Source: CBDCZI01 sp965224495 (GTDB lineage Bacteria > Bacteroidota > Bacteroidia > Cytophagales > JAAEPT01). From it: a DNA stretch of 64,000 bases. A model generated the notes under the pieces. It saw nothing but the letters and a program-made list of their open reading frames with translations. It was not told the DNA's origin and made no database searches. This document shows positions 17,443 through 26,565 of the stretch, one piece after another (the first letter of the stretch is position 1; each line of letters opens with the position of its first letter). The translations under genes and the position numbers were made by a program. The stretch lies in NCBI GenBank assembly GCA_965224495.1, contig CBDCZI010000017.1:50640-114639 (forward strand), given 5' to 3'.

Positions 17443-18306
17443 ATGGATAAGCAAATAGAATTAATAGACAACTACCTTACTGGTAACCTTAACGCTAACG
17501 AGCAAACACAGTTCGAAAGTCAGTTAACTTCTAACCCTGCACTTGCAGAAGAAGTTAATTTTCAAAAAGACGTGCTCAATGGTATTAAAGAAGCGAGAAC
17601 AGCTCAGTTAAAATCAAGACTGAATGCGCTCACTATTCCTGCCGAACCGCTATTCCAAATGTGGCAAAAAGTAGCGATGGTGGCCTCTACTGCTCTTGTA
17701 TGTGGCGGGTTGGCTTTTTATATGAATACAAACGAAGAAGTTATTGTTGATAAAACGACTACTGAACCACAAAAAGAAATTGTAGCTGTAGCTGTAGCTG
17801 TAGCTGTTGCTCCTGTTACTGATACCGAAGAACTTGCACCTGTTGTAGAAACAATGGAAGAAGAAATTGTAGTTGCTACGTCTGTTAAAAAAACACAGAA
17901 ACAACAAGTTCAAACTTCTGACAACACTTCTTTGGCTGACCCTTTGGATAATTTACCAAATCCATCTGTAAACTCACACAAGGTCGAGTTTGATAACCAA
18001 TCAAACAATGACAAAGAGATTTCTGCTAATTTAAAAAACACGAAAACAGGATTGAAAGTTTATGCAGAAAGCAAGAAAAATAAATTTCATTACAAATACG
18101 ATGGAAATAATATTTTGGTGCAGATTGCTAATTACTCAGATGATAAACCTGCGGTTTTAATTGATTTCCCTGAAAAACATGAGGTTTTCATGAGCTACAA
18201 AGGTGTTTTCTATCAATTAGACAAAAACAAAGGTTGGGATAACTTATCAAAACACATCATTACCAACAACAAATTGGTAAAAGAACTTCAAGAAAAAATT
18301 AAATAA
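17443..18306 (+). CDS. Probable membrane anti-sigma factor
   Basis: 287 residues. The first 60 residues look like a cytoplasmic anti-sigma domain (DNYLTGNLNANEQTQFESQL, NPALAEEVNFQ), without clear zinc-ligand His/Cys residues. A single membrane helix follows at about residues 69-87, then an Ala/Val repeat (AVAVAVAVAPV), a low-complexity acidic linker and a C-terminal periplasmic domain of unknown fold. Position directly after the sigma factor and the topology support the call; the C-terminal domain is not recognised. Confidence 0.7.
   Translation: MDKQIELIDNYLTGNLNANEQTQFESQLTSNPALAEEVNFQKDVLNGIKEARTAQLKSRLNALTIPAEPLFQMWQKVAMVASTALVCGGLAFYMNTNEEVIVDKTTTEPQKEIVAVAVAVAVAPVTDTEELAPVVETMEEEIVVATSVKKTQKQQVQTSDNTSLADPLDNLPNPSVNSHKVEFDNQSNNDKEISANLKNTKTGLKVYAESKKNKFHYKYDGNNILVQIANYSDDKPAVLIDFPEKHEVFMSYKGVFYQLDKNKGWDNLSKHIITNNKLVKELQEKIK
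17781..17810 (+). repeat. Hexanucleotide microsatellite in the anti-sigma gene
   Basis: About four and a half copies of tgtagc encode alternating Val-Ala just outside the membrane helix. Loss or gain of a unit stays in frame, changing only linker length. Confidence 0.7.
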
Positions 18307-18308
18307 TG

Positions 18309-18350
18309 AATAAGATGTTTTCCTTTGACAGGAAAACATCTTATTTTTAT
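18309..18350 (+). terminator. Terminator after the anti-sigma gene
   Basis: A 14-bp stem (taagatgttttcct / aggaaaacatctta) with a TTGAC loop, followed by TTTTTATTTTT. It lies only a few bases before the ftsX start. Confidence 0.85.
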
Positions 18351-18355
18351 TTTTA

Positions 18356-19279
18356 ATGCGAGCAAAACCAATAAAAAAGAAAAAACACGGTAGTTTCCCC
18401 TACCTAACAGTAGTCGTTAGTTCAACACTGTCACTTTTTGTATTCGGGTACTTATGTAGTATCTCGTTTTCGTACTACCGCCTACAGAACTCTCTCAAAA
18501 ACGAAATGAAAATCAATCTCTATCTAAATAAAGATATGGGAAAAAGTTCATTAACAAATTGTTTAGAACGAATTAAGGATAAATCTTTTGTTGCCAAAAC
18601 AAAAGGAAAACCCAACGTTACTTATACTTCTGCCAAATCTATAGCCGAGGAATACACAACGAGCTCTGGAGAAGATTTCTCTGAAGTATTAGGTGATATC
18701 GGAAACCCTTTTCGTGATGTCGTCACGTTAGCTTTAAGTGCTAAATACACAACAACAGACAATCTACCCGTTATTAAACAGCAATTAGAAAGTATTGAAG
18801 GTGTTTATGAAGTAAATATCCCTAAGCATTTGAAAAAAAGTATACAAAATCTTAACGACACATTTAACACGCTCAATATAGTCATTGTTAGTTTTGCTAT
18901 TCTTAGTCTATTAATTGTATTGGTTATTATCCGAAATTCCATTAAACTTTCGATGTATTCACAACGTTTTTTAATTCGAAGTATGCAATTGGTTGGAGCG
19001 AAAAGATTCTTTATTATTCGCCCTTTTGTTTTCAGAGCTTTTATCAACGGACTGATAAGTGGCATACTTGCTTCGGGCTTAGTTTATGTTTTATCAGAGG
19101 TTGGACGTCGATGGGCTTTGAGTTTATTAGACTTAGGGAACTATGATTTCTTGTTTTCTTTTGATGATTTAAAATACATTTTAATACTTTTGCCTATTCT
19201 TGGTGCTGTCTTTATGACTTTCACCACTGCACGAACGGTATCGAAGTACCTCAACTATTCACTTGACGACCTTTATTAG
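18356..19279 (+). CDS. ftsX: Cell division permease-like protein FtsX
   Basis: 307 residues with FtsX topology: a cytoplasmic basic N-terminus (KPIKKKKHG), helix 1 at about 18-38, a periplasmic domain of about 130 residues, then three more helices near 170-195, 225-250 and 272-292. FtsX couples the ATPase FtsE to periplasmic peptidoglycan hydrolases. The C-terminal SMQLVGAKRFFIIRPFV block is family-typical. ftsE is not adjacent, which is usual in Bacteroidota. It begins immediately after a terminator and so may have its own initiation site or depend on read-through. Confidence 0.88.
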   Translation: MRAKPIKKKKHGSFPYLTVVVSSTLSLFVFGYLCSISFSYYRLQNSLKNEMKINLYLNKDMGKSSLTNCLERIKDKSFVAKTKGKPNVTYTSAKSIAEEYTTSSGEDFSEVLGDIGNPFRDVVTLALSAKYTTTDNLPVIKQQLESIEGVYEVNIPKHLKKSIQNLNDTFNTLNIVIVSFAILSLLIVLVIIRNSIKLSMYSQRFLIRSMQLVGAKRFFIIRPFVFRAFINGLISGILASGLVYVLSEVGRRWALSLLDLGNYDFLFSFDDLKYILILLPILGAVFMTFTTARTVSKYLNYSLDDLY

Positions 19280-19287
19280 ACACTATT

Positions 19288-19503
19288 ATGAGTAAAAAAT
19301 TAATTTTCGGAAAAACTAACTACCTTATTTTATTGGTAGCCTTAGCAGTTATTATTATTGGTTTTGTCATTATGGGATTAGATGATACCGAATATGGTTT
19401 TGGAACAATGGGATTAACCATTGCTCCTATTGTTGTGTTATCTGGTTTTGGCATCGTTTTCGGCGCTATATTTTATAAAAACAAAGCTACAACAGAGGAC
19501 TAA
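19288..19503 (+). CDS. DUF3098 small membrane protein
   Basis: 71 residues with two membrane helices (about 12-30 and 45-63). It resembles the DUF3098 family of Bacteroidota, which recurs between ftsX and uppP; the function is unknown. It abuts uppP (stop at 19503, next ATG at 19504), so translation is probably coupled. Confidence 0.8.
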   Translation: MSKKLIFGKTNYLILLVALAVIIIGFVIMGLDDTEYGFGTMGLTIAPIVVLSGFGIVFGAIFYKNKATTED

Positions 19504-20310
19504 ATGGGCGATATTCTTAGTTATATTATTCTTGGAATCATTCAAGGCTTATCGGAGTTTTTACCCGTCAGTAGTAGTGGGCATTTAGAAATAGCAAAAG
19601 AAGTAGTGAAGCATTTCTTTGAAAACAAAAGTCTGGAAGAAAACAGTCTGCTTGTTACCGTGGCGTTACACGGAGCTACAGCTTTGAGTACCTTGGTGAT
19701 TTTCAGGAAAGATGTTGCTGAAATTTTCAAAGGTCTTTTTTCTTTTAAATGGAATGAAGAAACCCTATTTTCAGTGAAAATCATATTGTCAATGCTTCCT
19801 GCCGTATTTATTGGTTTAGCTTTTAATGATATTATAGAAACATTTTTCGCTGGAAATTTACTTTTGGTAGGTGTTTGTTTACTCTTAACGGCTGGTCTTT
19901 TATTCTTAGCAGACAAAGCAAAAAACACGTCTAAAAACGTCACAATGTCCAATGCTTTTATCATTGGTATTTCTCAAGCAATCGCTATTTTACCTGGAAT
20001 ATCTCGTTCGGGAGCTACTATTTCTACCGCCGTTTTATTGGGTATAGACAGAACTAAAGCTGCTCGTTTTTCTTTCTTAATGGTTGTCCCTGTTATTTTA
20101 GGGAAAATGGCAAAAGATATAATGGATGGAGATTTCACTGCTCAAAATGATCAAATATTACCTTTGGCTTTTGGCTTTGTCGCTGCATTTGTCACAGGAC
20201 TCATTGCTTGTACTTGGATGATTAAAATCGTTCAAAAAAGTCAATTAAAATATTTCTCTTACTATTGTTTAGCCGTTGGTGCTATTGCAATAGGTTATTC
20301 CTTTATATAA
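19504..20310 (+). CDS. uppP: Undecaprenyl-diphosphatase
   Basis: 268-residue BacA/UppP-type membrane phosphatase that recycles undecaprenyl diphosphate, the lipid carrier for peptidoglycan. Both catalytic motifs are present: QGLSEFLPVSSSGH at residues 14-27 and PGISRSGATIS near residue 162. Several hydrophobic helices cover the rest. It abuts truB with no gap. Confidence 0.96.
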   Translation: MGDILSYIILGIIQGLSEFLPVSSSGHLEIAKEVVKHFFENKSLEENSLLVTVALHGATALSTLVIFRKDVAEIFKGLFSFKWNEETLFSVKIILSMLPAVFIGLAFNDIIETFFAGNLLLVGVCLLLTAGLLFLADKAKNTSKNVTMSNAFIIGISQAIAILPGISRSGATISTAVLLGIDRTKAARFSFLMVVPVILGKMAKDIMDGDFTAQNDQILPLAFGFVAAFVTGLIACTWMIKIVQKSQLKYFSYYCLAVGAIAIGYSFI

Positions 20311-20982
20311 ATGGCTGAATATAATTTTGTAGATGGCGAAGTCTTATTAATAGACAAACCTCTTACTTGGACTTCTTTTGATGTAATTAGAAAAATACGT
20401 AATGGTATTAAAATCAAAAAAGTAGGTCACGCGGGTACATTAGACCCTTTAGCAACTGGCTTATTAGTAGTTTGTACGGGTAAAAAGACCAAAACTATCG
20501 ACCTTATTCAAGCGACTGATAAAGAATACACAGGTACAATCACGATTGGTGCTACAACACCTTCTTACGATAAAGAAACAGAGATTGATCAATCATTTCC
20601 TTATGAACATATTACAGAGGAAATGATTTACGAAACAGCCAAAAGTTTCTTGGGGTTAAATGAACAAATCCCTCCCGCTCACTCGGCGATAAAAATCAAT
20701 GGCGAACGTGTCTATAAAAAAGCACGTCGTGGTGAAATAGTAATTATGAAACCTCGTAGTATCACTATTCACGAATTTGAAATCACAGCAATAAACTTAC
20801 CAGACATTTCGTTTCGTGTAGCGTGTACCAAAGGTACTTATATCCGAAGTTTGGCTTATGATTTCGGAAAACGTCTTGACAGTGGAGGCTATTTATCTTC
20901 GTTAATTCGAACTAAAATCGGTGACTTACGAATAGAAGACGCTATGTCTATTGATGAATTTATGGCGTCAATTGCTGAGTAA
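20311..20982 (+). CDS. truB: tRNA pseudouridine(55) synthase
   Basis: 223 residues, the short TruB form without a PUA domain. It makes pseudouridine 55 in the T loop of tRNAs. The catalytic Asp is in GHAGTLDPLATGLL near residue 44. Further signatures are KEYTGTITIG, QIPPAHSAIKINGERVYKKAR in conserved blocks, and CTKGTYIRSLAYD. It overlaps ribF by one base. Confidence 0.96.
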   Translation: MAEYNFVDGEVLLIDKPLTWTSFDVIRKIRNGIKIKKVGHAGTLDPLATGLLVVCTGKKTKTIDLIQATDKEYTGTITIGATTPSYDKETEIDQSFPYEHITEEMIYETAKSFLGLNEQIPPAHSAIKINGERVYKKARRGEIVIMKPRSITIHEFEITAINLPDISFRVACTKGTYIRSLAYDFGKRLDSGGYLSSLIRTKIGDLRIEDAMSIDEFMASIAE

Positions 20983-21908
20983 TGCCTACTGTTTACTTTG
21001 GTTTAGATAAATTTACCACACTAAAAAAAGGAGTGGTTACAAGTGGTACTTTCGACGGTCTACACGATGGTCACCGTGTGATATTTAAAAAGCTAAGAGA
21101 TTTAACCAAAGACATTGATGGAGAAAGTGTTGTACTTACCTTTTGGCCTCACCCTCGTTTTGTGTTAGGTAATCAAGCCATTGAGTTACTATCTACATTA
21201 GATGAGAAAATTGAACTGCTGAAGAAAGAAAAAATTGATCATATTGTCGTTCTTCCCTTCACAAGATCATTTAGCCAACTGACATCTAAAGAGTTTATTC
21301 AAGAAATACTTATAGACACTATTGGCACAAAAAAACTAGTAATTGGTTATGACCATAAATTTGGTAAAAACCAAGAGGGTAGTTTTGAATACCTATCAAA
21401 AAACAGTGAACTATATCCCTTTGATGTAGAAGAAATACCTCGTCAAGATTTAGAAAACATAGGTATCAGTTCTTCATTGATTAGAAAAAATTTAAAAAAA
21501 GGAGAAGTCAAACAAGCCATCAAACTATTAGGCCGCCCTTACAGTTTGTCAGGAAAGGTAGTTATAGGGGAACAAGTTGGTCGAAAAATTGGTTTTCCTA
21601 CTGCCAATATACAAATAGACGACGACGTGAAATTGATTCCTTCTGATGGTGTTTACGCTGTAAAGGCACGTGTAAATAACCATACTTACTTCGGAATGTT
21701 AAACATCGGAGTTCGTCCGACACTCAACGGAACAATAAAAAGTATAGAAGTAAATCTCTTTGATTTCAAAAAAGACATTTATGGGGAAAAACTTTCCATA
21801 GAATTTTTTGAATTGATAAGAAAAGAGAAGAAATTTGCAAGTCTTACAGAATTACAAGAACAATTAGTTCGAGATAAAATAGAAGTAGAAAAAATACTAT
21901 CAAAATGA
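20982..21908 (+). CDS. ribF: Bifunctional riboflavin kinase / FAD synthetase
   Basis: 308 residues. The N-terminal FMN adenylyltransferase domain has TFDGLHDGHR (HxGH-like motif) near residue 24 and ISSSLIRKNL near residue 163. The C-terminal flavokinase domain shows VGRKIGFPTANI near residue 201 and GVYAV and GVRPT blocks. It makes FMN and FAD from riboflavin. The truB-ribF pairing is common. Its stop overlaps the gldC start by 4 bp (ATGA). Confidence 0.95.
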   Translation: MPTVYFGLDKFTTLKKGVVTSGTFDGLHDGHRVIFKKLRDLTKDIDGESVVLTFWPHPRFVLGNQAIELLSTLDEKIELLKKEKIDHIVVLPFTRSFSQLTSKEFIQEILIDTIGTKKLVIGYDHKFGKNQEGSFEYLSKNSELYPFDVEEIPRQDLENIGISSSLIRKNLKKGEVKQAIKLLGRPYSLSGKVVIGEQVGRKIGFPTANIQIDDDVKLIPSDGVYAVKARVNNHTYFGMLNIGVRPTLNGTIKSIEVNLFDFKKDIYGEKLSIEFFELIRKEKKFASLTELQEQLVRDKIEVEKILSK

Positions 21909-22234
21909 AAATATCAGATATCAATTTCCAAATACAGTTAGATAACAACCACGTGCCAGACAAAATTGTGTGGAGTGCGACAGACAAACCAGCTGATGGC
22001 AACGACAACACGGATGCTATCGCTGTTTCTGTTTGGGATCCTAAATCAAAAAACACATTGAGAATGGATTTATGGACAAAAGAAATGACTTCTTTTGATA
22101 TGAAAAAATTCACAGTAGATAGTATCGGAGGGTTAGCTCAAACATTACGAAGTGCGACTAACGATAACGAAATGGCTGATATGATGGAAAAACTTTGCAA
22201 CGACTTAGTGAAGCACATCAACGATAAAGGATAA
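21905..22234 (+). CDS. gldC: Gliding motility-associated protein GldC
   Basis: 109-residue soluble protein that resembles GldC of Flavobacterium in length and pattern: a start like ISDINFQIQLDNNHVPDKI, a central LRMDLWTKEM and a C-terminal helical part. GldC is a small accessory protein of Bacteroidota gliding/type IX secretion, with unclear biochemistry. gldB, often next to it, is absent here. A terminator follows, so gldC ends the ftsX-gldC run. Confidence 0.85.
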   Translation: MKISDINFQIQLDNNHVPDKIVWSATDKPADGNDNTDAIAVSVWDPKSKNTLRMDLWTKEMTSFDMKKFTVDSIGGLAQTLRSATNDNEMADMMEKLCNDLVKHINDKG

Positions 22235-22254
22235 GCCTTTATAAAGAAACACTG

Positions 22255-22294
22255 AAAAGACCTATCAGCTTTAATAACTCTGGTAGGTCTTTTT
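22255..22294 (+). terminator. Terminator after gldC
   Basis: Stem aaaagacctatcag / ctggtaggtctttt with an 11-nt loop and one G-T pair, ending in five T. Confidence 0.8.
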
Positions 22295-22308
22295 AACTAA
22301 AAATAATT

Positions 22309-23637
22309 ATGAAACTTACACTTCCTCTCTTATTTATTTTAGGAATCGTATTGTCTTCTTGTTCAAAAAAAGAAACAGCAGACAATACACAACAAAAGTC
22401 ATTATTCCCTATAAGTGCTTCAATCACTGAATTAACGGATAAAGATTACCCTGATAATCCCGACAAATCTATACGAAGTAGCTTAGACGGAAAATTTAGT
22501 CACTGTAAAGTAATCATTGCCAAGGAAGACAGTTTATTCACTTTTACCTTCACTCCAAAAAATGATAGAAGTGATACACTTATCGTTTCGGGTGTTGATA
22601 TGATGGAGTTTATGCCTTCTTGCCCTTCATATATTGATGATAAATACATGCAATACATCGGTATCGTTAATCAAGAATGGAACCGCCAGCAAGTCAAGTT
22701 TTTTGATTTTGAAATTAAAGGAAAAAATGGAGAGAAAAAAGTAGTCAAACGTATAGATATCGCAAGAAACTGTCTGAACGCTTATTTGTGGGAGGTTATC
22801 GCTTACACAGAAGAAAAAGGGAAACAAAAACCTTATTACCACGGATGGTTTACCTTCCCTAAAGAACAATACGCATCGCTTTTTGAACAACGCAACCATA
22901 TCAAATGGAACAATTATGAAAAAGCATTAGTCGATTGGGTTGACCCTAAAAATCAAAAGTTAGATTTGACACAATTACGAGAGCTTAAGGACCAAAAAGA
23001 ACTTTCTTTCATTAATAAAAATGATGAATACTTCCCTATAAAAGGAGAGAGAAAGAAAAAAGAAATGAATATTATTGTACCTAAAAGACACACTAAAATC
23101 AATGATTTACTCAATGACAGCACGACGTTTGCTACTTTTAGTCCTCCTGGTTTTTACAATACCTCAGACCCAAGAAAAACAGAATTAGGTAGATTAAATA
23201 ACCCTACGAAAATACACTTTGCTCATACCAAATCAAAAAACCACAACCATTCAGGTTGTTTTGAATTGACGGTACTCTTTAACGACACAATAAAAAAAAG
23301 AGAAATGAGTTTAATCGTCGGTGGGCTACGCAAGGATAAAATACCTACACTATCTATTAGTGAGGTCAACAAAGGTTTTCAGATGCCTATGGGTATATCG
23401 AACCATTCGTTTTATGAAAAATCAGATAAAATGACAGCCACCCCTTCCAATGAGAACCCTTACTATTCATTTCTTATCAACGGAAATAATAATTGGATTG
23501 ACAGTCACAAAGTAGGTATTGATGGTCCTTTATTACACTTTGATAACGAAGGTAAATTACACCTTTGGATACTCTCATTCGAAAGACATGCATTTGTGGG
23601 ACATTACATTATTGACTTAGAAGAAACCAACAACTAA
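22309..23637 (+). CDS. Predicted lipoprotein of unknown function
   Basis: 442 residues with a signal peptide and lipobox LSSC (Cys18), followed by SKKETAD. The mature protein is polar and rich in Trp, His and Asn. The last third (FELTVLFND, SLIVGGLRKDK, GPLLHFDNEGKLHLWILSFE) has the look of beta-strand blades, as in exo-sialidase or propeller folds, but no catalytic motif is recognised. It starts just after a terminator and ends one base before the lipid kinase gene. Confidence 0.7.
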   Translation: MKLTLPLLFILGIVLSSCSKKETADNTQQKSLFPISASITELTDKDYPDNPDKSIRSSLDGKFSHCKVIIAKEDSLFTFTFTPKNDRSDTLIVSGVDMMEFMPSCPSYIDDKYMQYIGIVNQEWNRQQVKFFDFEIKGKNGEKKVVKRIDIARNCLNAYLWEVIAYTEEKGKQKPYYHGWFTFPKEQYASLFEQRNHIKWNNYEKALVDWVDPKNQKLDLTQLRELKDQKELSFINKNDEYFPIKGERKKKEMNIIVPKRHTKINDLLNDSTTFATFSPPGFYNTSDPRKTELGRLNNPTKIHFAHTKSKNHNHSGCFELTVLFNDTIKKREMSLIVGGLRKDKIPTLSISEVNKGFQMPMGISNHSFYEKSDKMTATPSNENPYYSFLINGNNNWIDSHKVGIDGPLLHFDNEGKLHLWILSFERHAFVGHYIIDLEETNN

Positions 23638-23638
23638 A

Positions 23639-24508
23639 ATGAAAAAGTTTCTCTTCATTATTAACCCTATTGCGGGTACTCGTTCTAAGAAAAATCTTCC
23701 TAGTTTAATCAAAAAACACCTATCTAAAGAATTTATTTATCAAATTACTTATACAGAACGAGCACAACACGCAACGGAAATTGCTTTAAAAGAAAGAGCA
23801 AACTACGATGCCATTGTCGCTGTCGGAGGAGACGGGACAATCAATGAGGTTGCCAAAGGATTAATTGGCTACCGAACACCAATGGGGGTTATACCTATGG
23901 GTTCAGGCAATGGACTAGCGAGACACATGAAACTTCCGTTGAATTTAGCTAAGGCTATTGAGGTTTTTAATTCTTTTCATAGTAAAGCAATTGATACGTG
24001 TAAAGTCAACGGTAAAAGCTTTTTGATTACCTCAGGAGTAGGCTTTGAGGCACGCATTGGGCATTTGTTTGCTCAACAAAAAGGGCGTGGTTTCACTAAC
24101 TACGTCAAAGCAATAATGAACAGTATCAAAGGCTACCAAGCTGACTTTTATGACATAGAAATTGATGGGAAAAAACACACAACAAAAGCATTTACATTGA
24201 CGGTTGCAAACGCTAACCAATATGGAAACAACGCTTTCATTAGTCCTTTATCAGATATTCAAGACGGCTTGATGAACTTATGTATCATTCGCCCTTTTCC
24301 CAAAATGATGTCTGTAGGTGTGAGTATTAAACTACTTTCTAAACGAATAGATAAATCTAAATATTATGAAAGCTACTTAGCTAAAGAGATTAAAATCACA
24401 GCTAAAAACGATACTTACTTTCACATAGACGGAGAACCCGAAAACAACACAACCGGTGTTTTAGAGTATAAAATACTTCCTTTGTCATTGCATTTATTAG
24501 TGAAATAA
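23639..24508 (+). CDS. Diacylglycerol kinase family lipid kinase
   Basis: 289 residues. The DAGK catalytic domain signatures are INPIAGTRSKK near residue 8, VAVGGDGTINEVAKGL near residue 60 and PMGSGNGLARHM near residue 86. Such enzymes phosphorylate diacylglycerol or related lipids such as ceramide and sphingoid bases. A C-terminal HIDGEPEN block completes the YegS/DgkB-like fold. A ceramidase-like gene lies about 8 kb away, so a sphingolipid substrate is possible but unproven. Confidence 0.9.
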   Translation: MKKFLFIINPIAGTRSKKNLPSLIKKHLSKEFIYQITYTERAQHATEIALKERANYDAIVAVGGDGTINEVAKGLIGYRTPMGVIPMGSGNGLARHMKLPLNLAKAIEVFNSFHSKAIDTCKVNGKSFLITSGVGFEARIGHLFAQQKGRGFTNYVKAIMNSIKGYQADFYDIEIDGKKHTTKAFTLTVANANQYGNNAFISPLSDIQDGLMNLCIIRPFPKMMSVGVSIKLLSKRIDKSKYYESYLAKEIKITAKNDTYFHIDGEPENNTTGVLEYKILPLSLHLLVK

Positions 24509-24608
24509 ATCACATGTTTTTCGATTAAACAGGGCTTTAATCATATTAATTCAACCTCTTTACCCTTTCTCAAATCGTACTATATAAGATACACTTCTTA
24601 TTATAGTT

Positions 24609-25520
24609 ATGAAAAATCTCAATAAAATCATCGTTGGTTTAGAACTTAATGAAAGCGATAGCTACTTACTTCATTTCGTCAAAGAAATAATACCTATCAT
24701 TTCTCCAAAAGAAATACAGTTCATTAATATCCATAAAGAAGAGTTACCAGAAGATATACTGGAAAAGTTCCCTGAGATAGCCCACAATATTGACGACCAC
24801 TATATCAAAGAAATGGTTGAAGAGACAACAGATATCAAACATTTCAATACTAAAATTACTTACCAATCTATCCAAGGAAACATACTTGAAGAAATTTTAA
24901 AAGCATCTAACAAGTCTGATATTGACTTACTTATCATAGGTAGAAAGAACGATAAACACGATCGACATTTACACTACCGCAAGATCATCAGAAAAGCCAC
25001 ATCAAATATTTTCATCGTTCCTGAAACAGAAACAACCAATTTTAATAAGATTCTCGTACCAATAGACTTTTCGGAATACAGTAAATACTCTATAGAAAAA
25101 GCAGTTAATATAGCCCAAGTATCAAAAGGAAGAATCATTCTTCAAAACATTTACGAAGTACCTACGGGTTATTCTAAATCTGGTAAAAGTTTTTTAGAAT
25201 TTGCCAAGATTATGCAAAAAAACGCGAAAGATCAATGTGAAAAATTCTTGCAAAATTTTGATTTCAAAAATATTCCTTACGAAATAAAATACACATTAAA
25301 CGACTGTGGAAGTACGTCCAAAATTATTGAAGCTACAATAAACAACGTGCAACCCGATTTATTGGTATTAGGAAGTAAGGGGAAAAATAAATTTTCAGCT
25401 ATACTGGTAGGTAGTACTGCAGAAAGTTTAATCGGCAAACGAAAAATAGATATCCCAATTCTTTTAACTAGGATTAAAACTCAATCTGTTTCTATTTGGG
25501 ATGCCATTAAGGAATTATAA
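24609..25520 (+). CDS. Tandem universal stress protein (UspA family)
   Basis: 303 residues forming two UspA domains. The first (about 1-140) is degenerate. The second (about 145-290) begins ILVPIDFSEYS and keeps the ATP-binding pattern GSKGKNKFSAILVGSTAE near residue 255. Such tandem proteins are nucleotide-binding stress factors. It appears monocistronic, preceded by about 100 bp of spacer, and is convergent with the SiaBC-type locus. Confidence 0.85.
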   Translation: MKNLNKIIVGLELNESDSYLLHFVKEIIPIISPKEIQFINIHKEELPEDILEKFPEIAHNIDDHYIKEMVEETTDIKHFNTKITYQSIQGNILEEILKASNKSDIDLLIIGRKNDKHDRHLHYRKIIRKATSNIFIVPETETTNFNKILVPIDFSEYSKYSIEKAVNIAQVSKGRIILQNIYEVPTGYSKSGKSFLEFAKIMQKNAKDQCEKFLQNFDFKNIPYEIKYTLNDCGSTSKIIEATINNVQPDLLVLGSKGKNKFSAILVGSTAESLIGKRKIDIPILLTRIKTQSVSIWDAIKEL

Positions 25521-25636
25521 AAAGAGAGCTAGTCTGAGTTGTATATATTTTGACCCAAATCATTGTTTAAACGGTATAAATCAGAGAGAGGGGAAGATAT
25601 TAAAACCTTATGGACACAAAAACATTCTCTTATGTT

Positions 25637-26176
25637 CTATTTTTTCTTTGCTAAATTAGCCTTTTCCTCTTCTTCCTTTACTGCTTTAGCTAACATTCGT
25701 TTTTCCACTATTTTCTCTATCGGACGAATAAGTAACATCAATGTTCCTTTTAAGCCTAAACCTACAAAGTTAACATCTCCTAAAAGCCAAGTGGATAATT
25801 CTGTTGTGGCAACCCATTTATCAATCTGAGGCTCTAAAATACCCTCTGCAAAAAGGAACATACCAATAGCAATAAACATTGTTATTGTTGTTGCTTTTCT
25901 TCCAGCCTTTGCTTTTGTTAATGAATCTAAAGTATGCTGAAGTTCCGCATTTTTCTCTTCTACCGCTGTCGTTGCACGTAAAATTTTCTTTTGTAGACGA
26001 TCACTTACTTTAGTTATTAACTTACTTTGATCAAGTAAGTCTTCATAATGACCAATTAGCTCAGTCATCTGTTCTTTGACATCAGTACTTCCTGCTAGGG
26101 CACCTTTAGCCTCTGAGAGAATAGATTGCTCTCTCTGAAAAAGTTGTGGCTTTTTGGCTCGAACAGGTCTTTCCAT
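25637..26176 (-). CDS. Coiled-coil membrane protein in SiaBC-type locus
   Basis: 179 residues, not recognised as a known family. The N-terminal basic stretch (ERPVRAKKPQLFQRE) is followed by a long heptad-like helix (about 25-95) rich in Leu, Glu and Lys. One clear membrane helix follows (about 97-117), then a second hydrophobic part near 140-155, and a charged C-terminal tail (KEEEEKANLAKKK). The start codon overlaps the siaC stop by one base, so it is translationally coupled. The context suggests a membrane anchor or output partner of the SiaB/SiaC switch. Confidence 0.75.
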   Translation of the reverse strand: MERPVRAKKPQLFQREQSILSEAKGALAGSTDVKEQMTELIGHYEDLLDQSKLITKVSDRLQKKILRATTAVEEKNAELQHTLDSLTKAKAGRKATTITMFIAIGMFLFAEGILEPQIDKWVATTELSTWLLGDVNFVGLGLKGTLMLLIRPIEKIVEKRMLAKAVKEEEEKANLAKKK

Positions 26177-26553
26177 TATTCCATTACTATAATTTCGAAA
26201 GGAACTTCTAACAAGTCAGAGTAATCTTCACCTGCTTCCATCATGTCCTCATCATTTTCATCGTAGTACCATTTTACCAGTACATCTTTGCCCATTTCAT
26301 CTAATCTATCTATCTTTTTTAAGATATCAAGGATACATTTTGATGAACTTGTATTAAAGTAATCCAATTGTACATTTACAATCGTTTTATCTTTTGGGCT
26401 CTCTACATACTCATCCAACCATTTATATACAGGTTGGTAAAACTCCAAAGAATTTTCAGGAATTGACCGACCTCTCAGTTCAATTTGCCCCTCTTCCGCA
26501 TCTAGGTTAATTAATGGTGTTATATCTGTTGGTTCTATTGCTAAAATCTCCAT
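26176..26553 (-). CDS. SiaC-family regulatory phosphoprotein (DUF1987)
   Basis: 125 residues matching the SiaC/DUF1987 pattern: GQIELRGRSIPENSLEFYQPVYKWL near residue 22 (in conserved pieces), NVQLDYFNTSSSKCILDIL near residue 60, and the acidic WYYDENDEDMMEAGEDYSDLL end. In Pseudomonas, SiaC is phosphorylated by SiaB on a Thr and, when unphosphorylated, activates the diguanylate cyclase SiaD. The NTSSSK segment here is the probable phosphorylation site. It lies between the SiaB-like and coiled-coil membrane genes. Confidence 0.85.
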   Translation of the reverse strand: MEILAIEPTDITPLINLDAEEGQIELRGRSIPENSLEFYQPVYKWLDEYVESPKDKTIVNVQLDYFNTSSSKCILDILKKIDRLDEMGKDVLVKWYYDENDEDMMEAGEDYSDLLEVPFEIIVME

Positions 26554-26565
26554 CTAAATGCTGTT

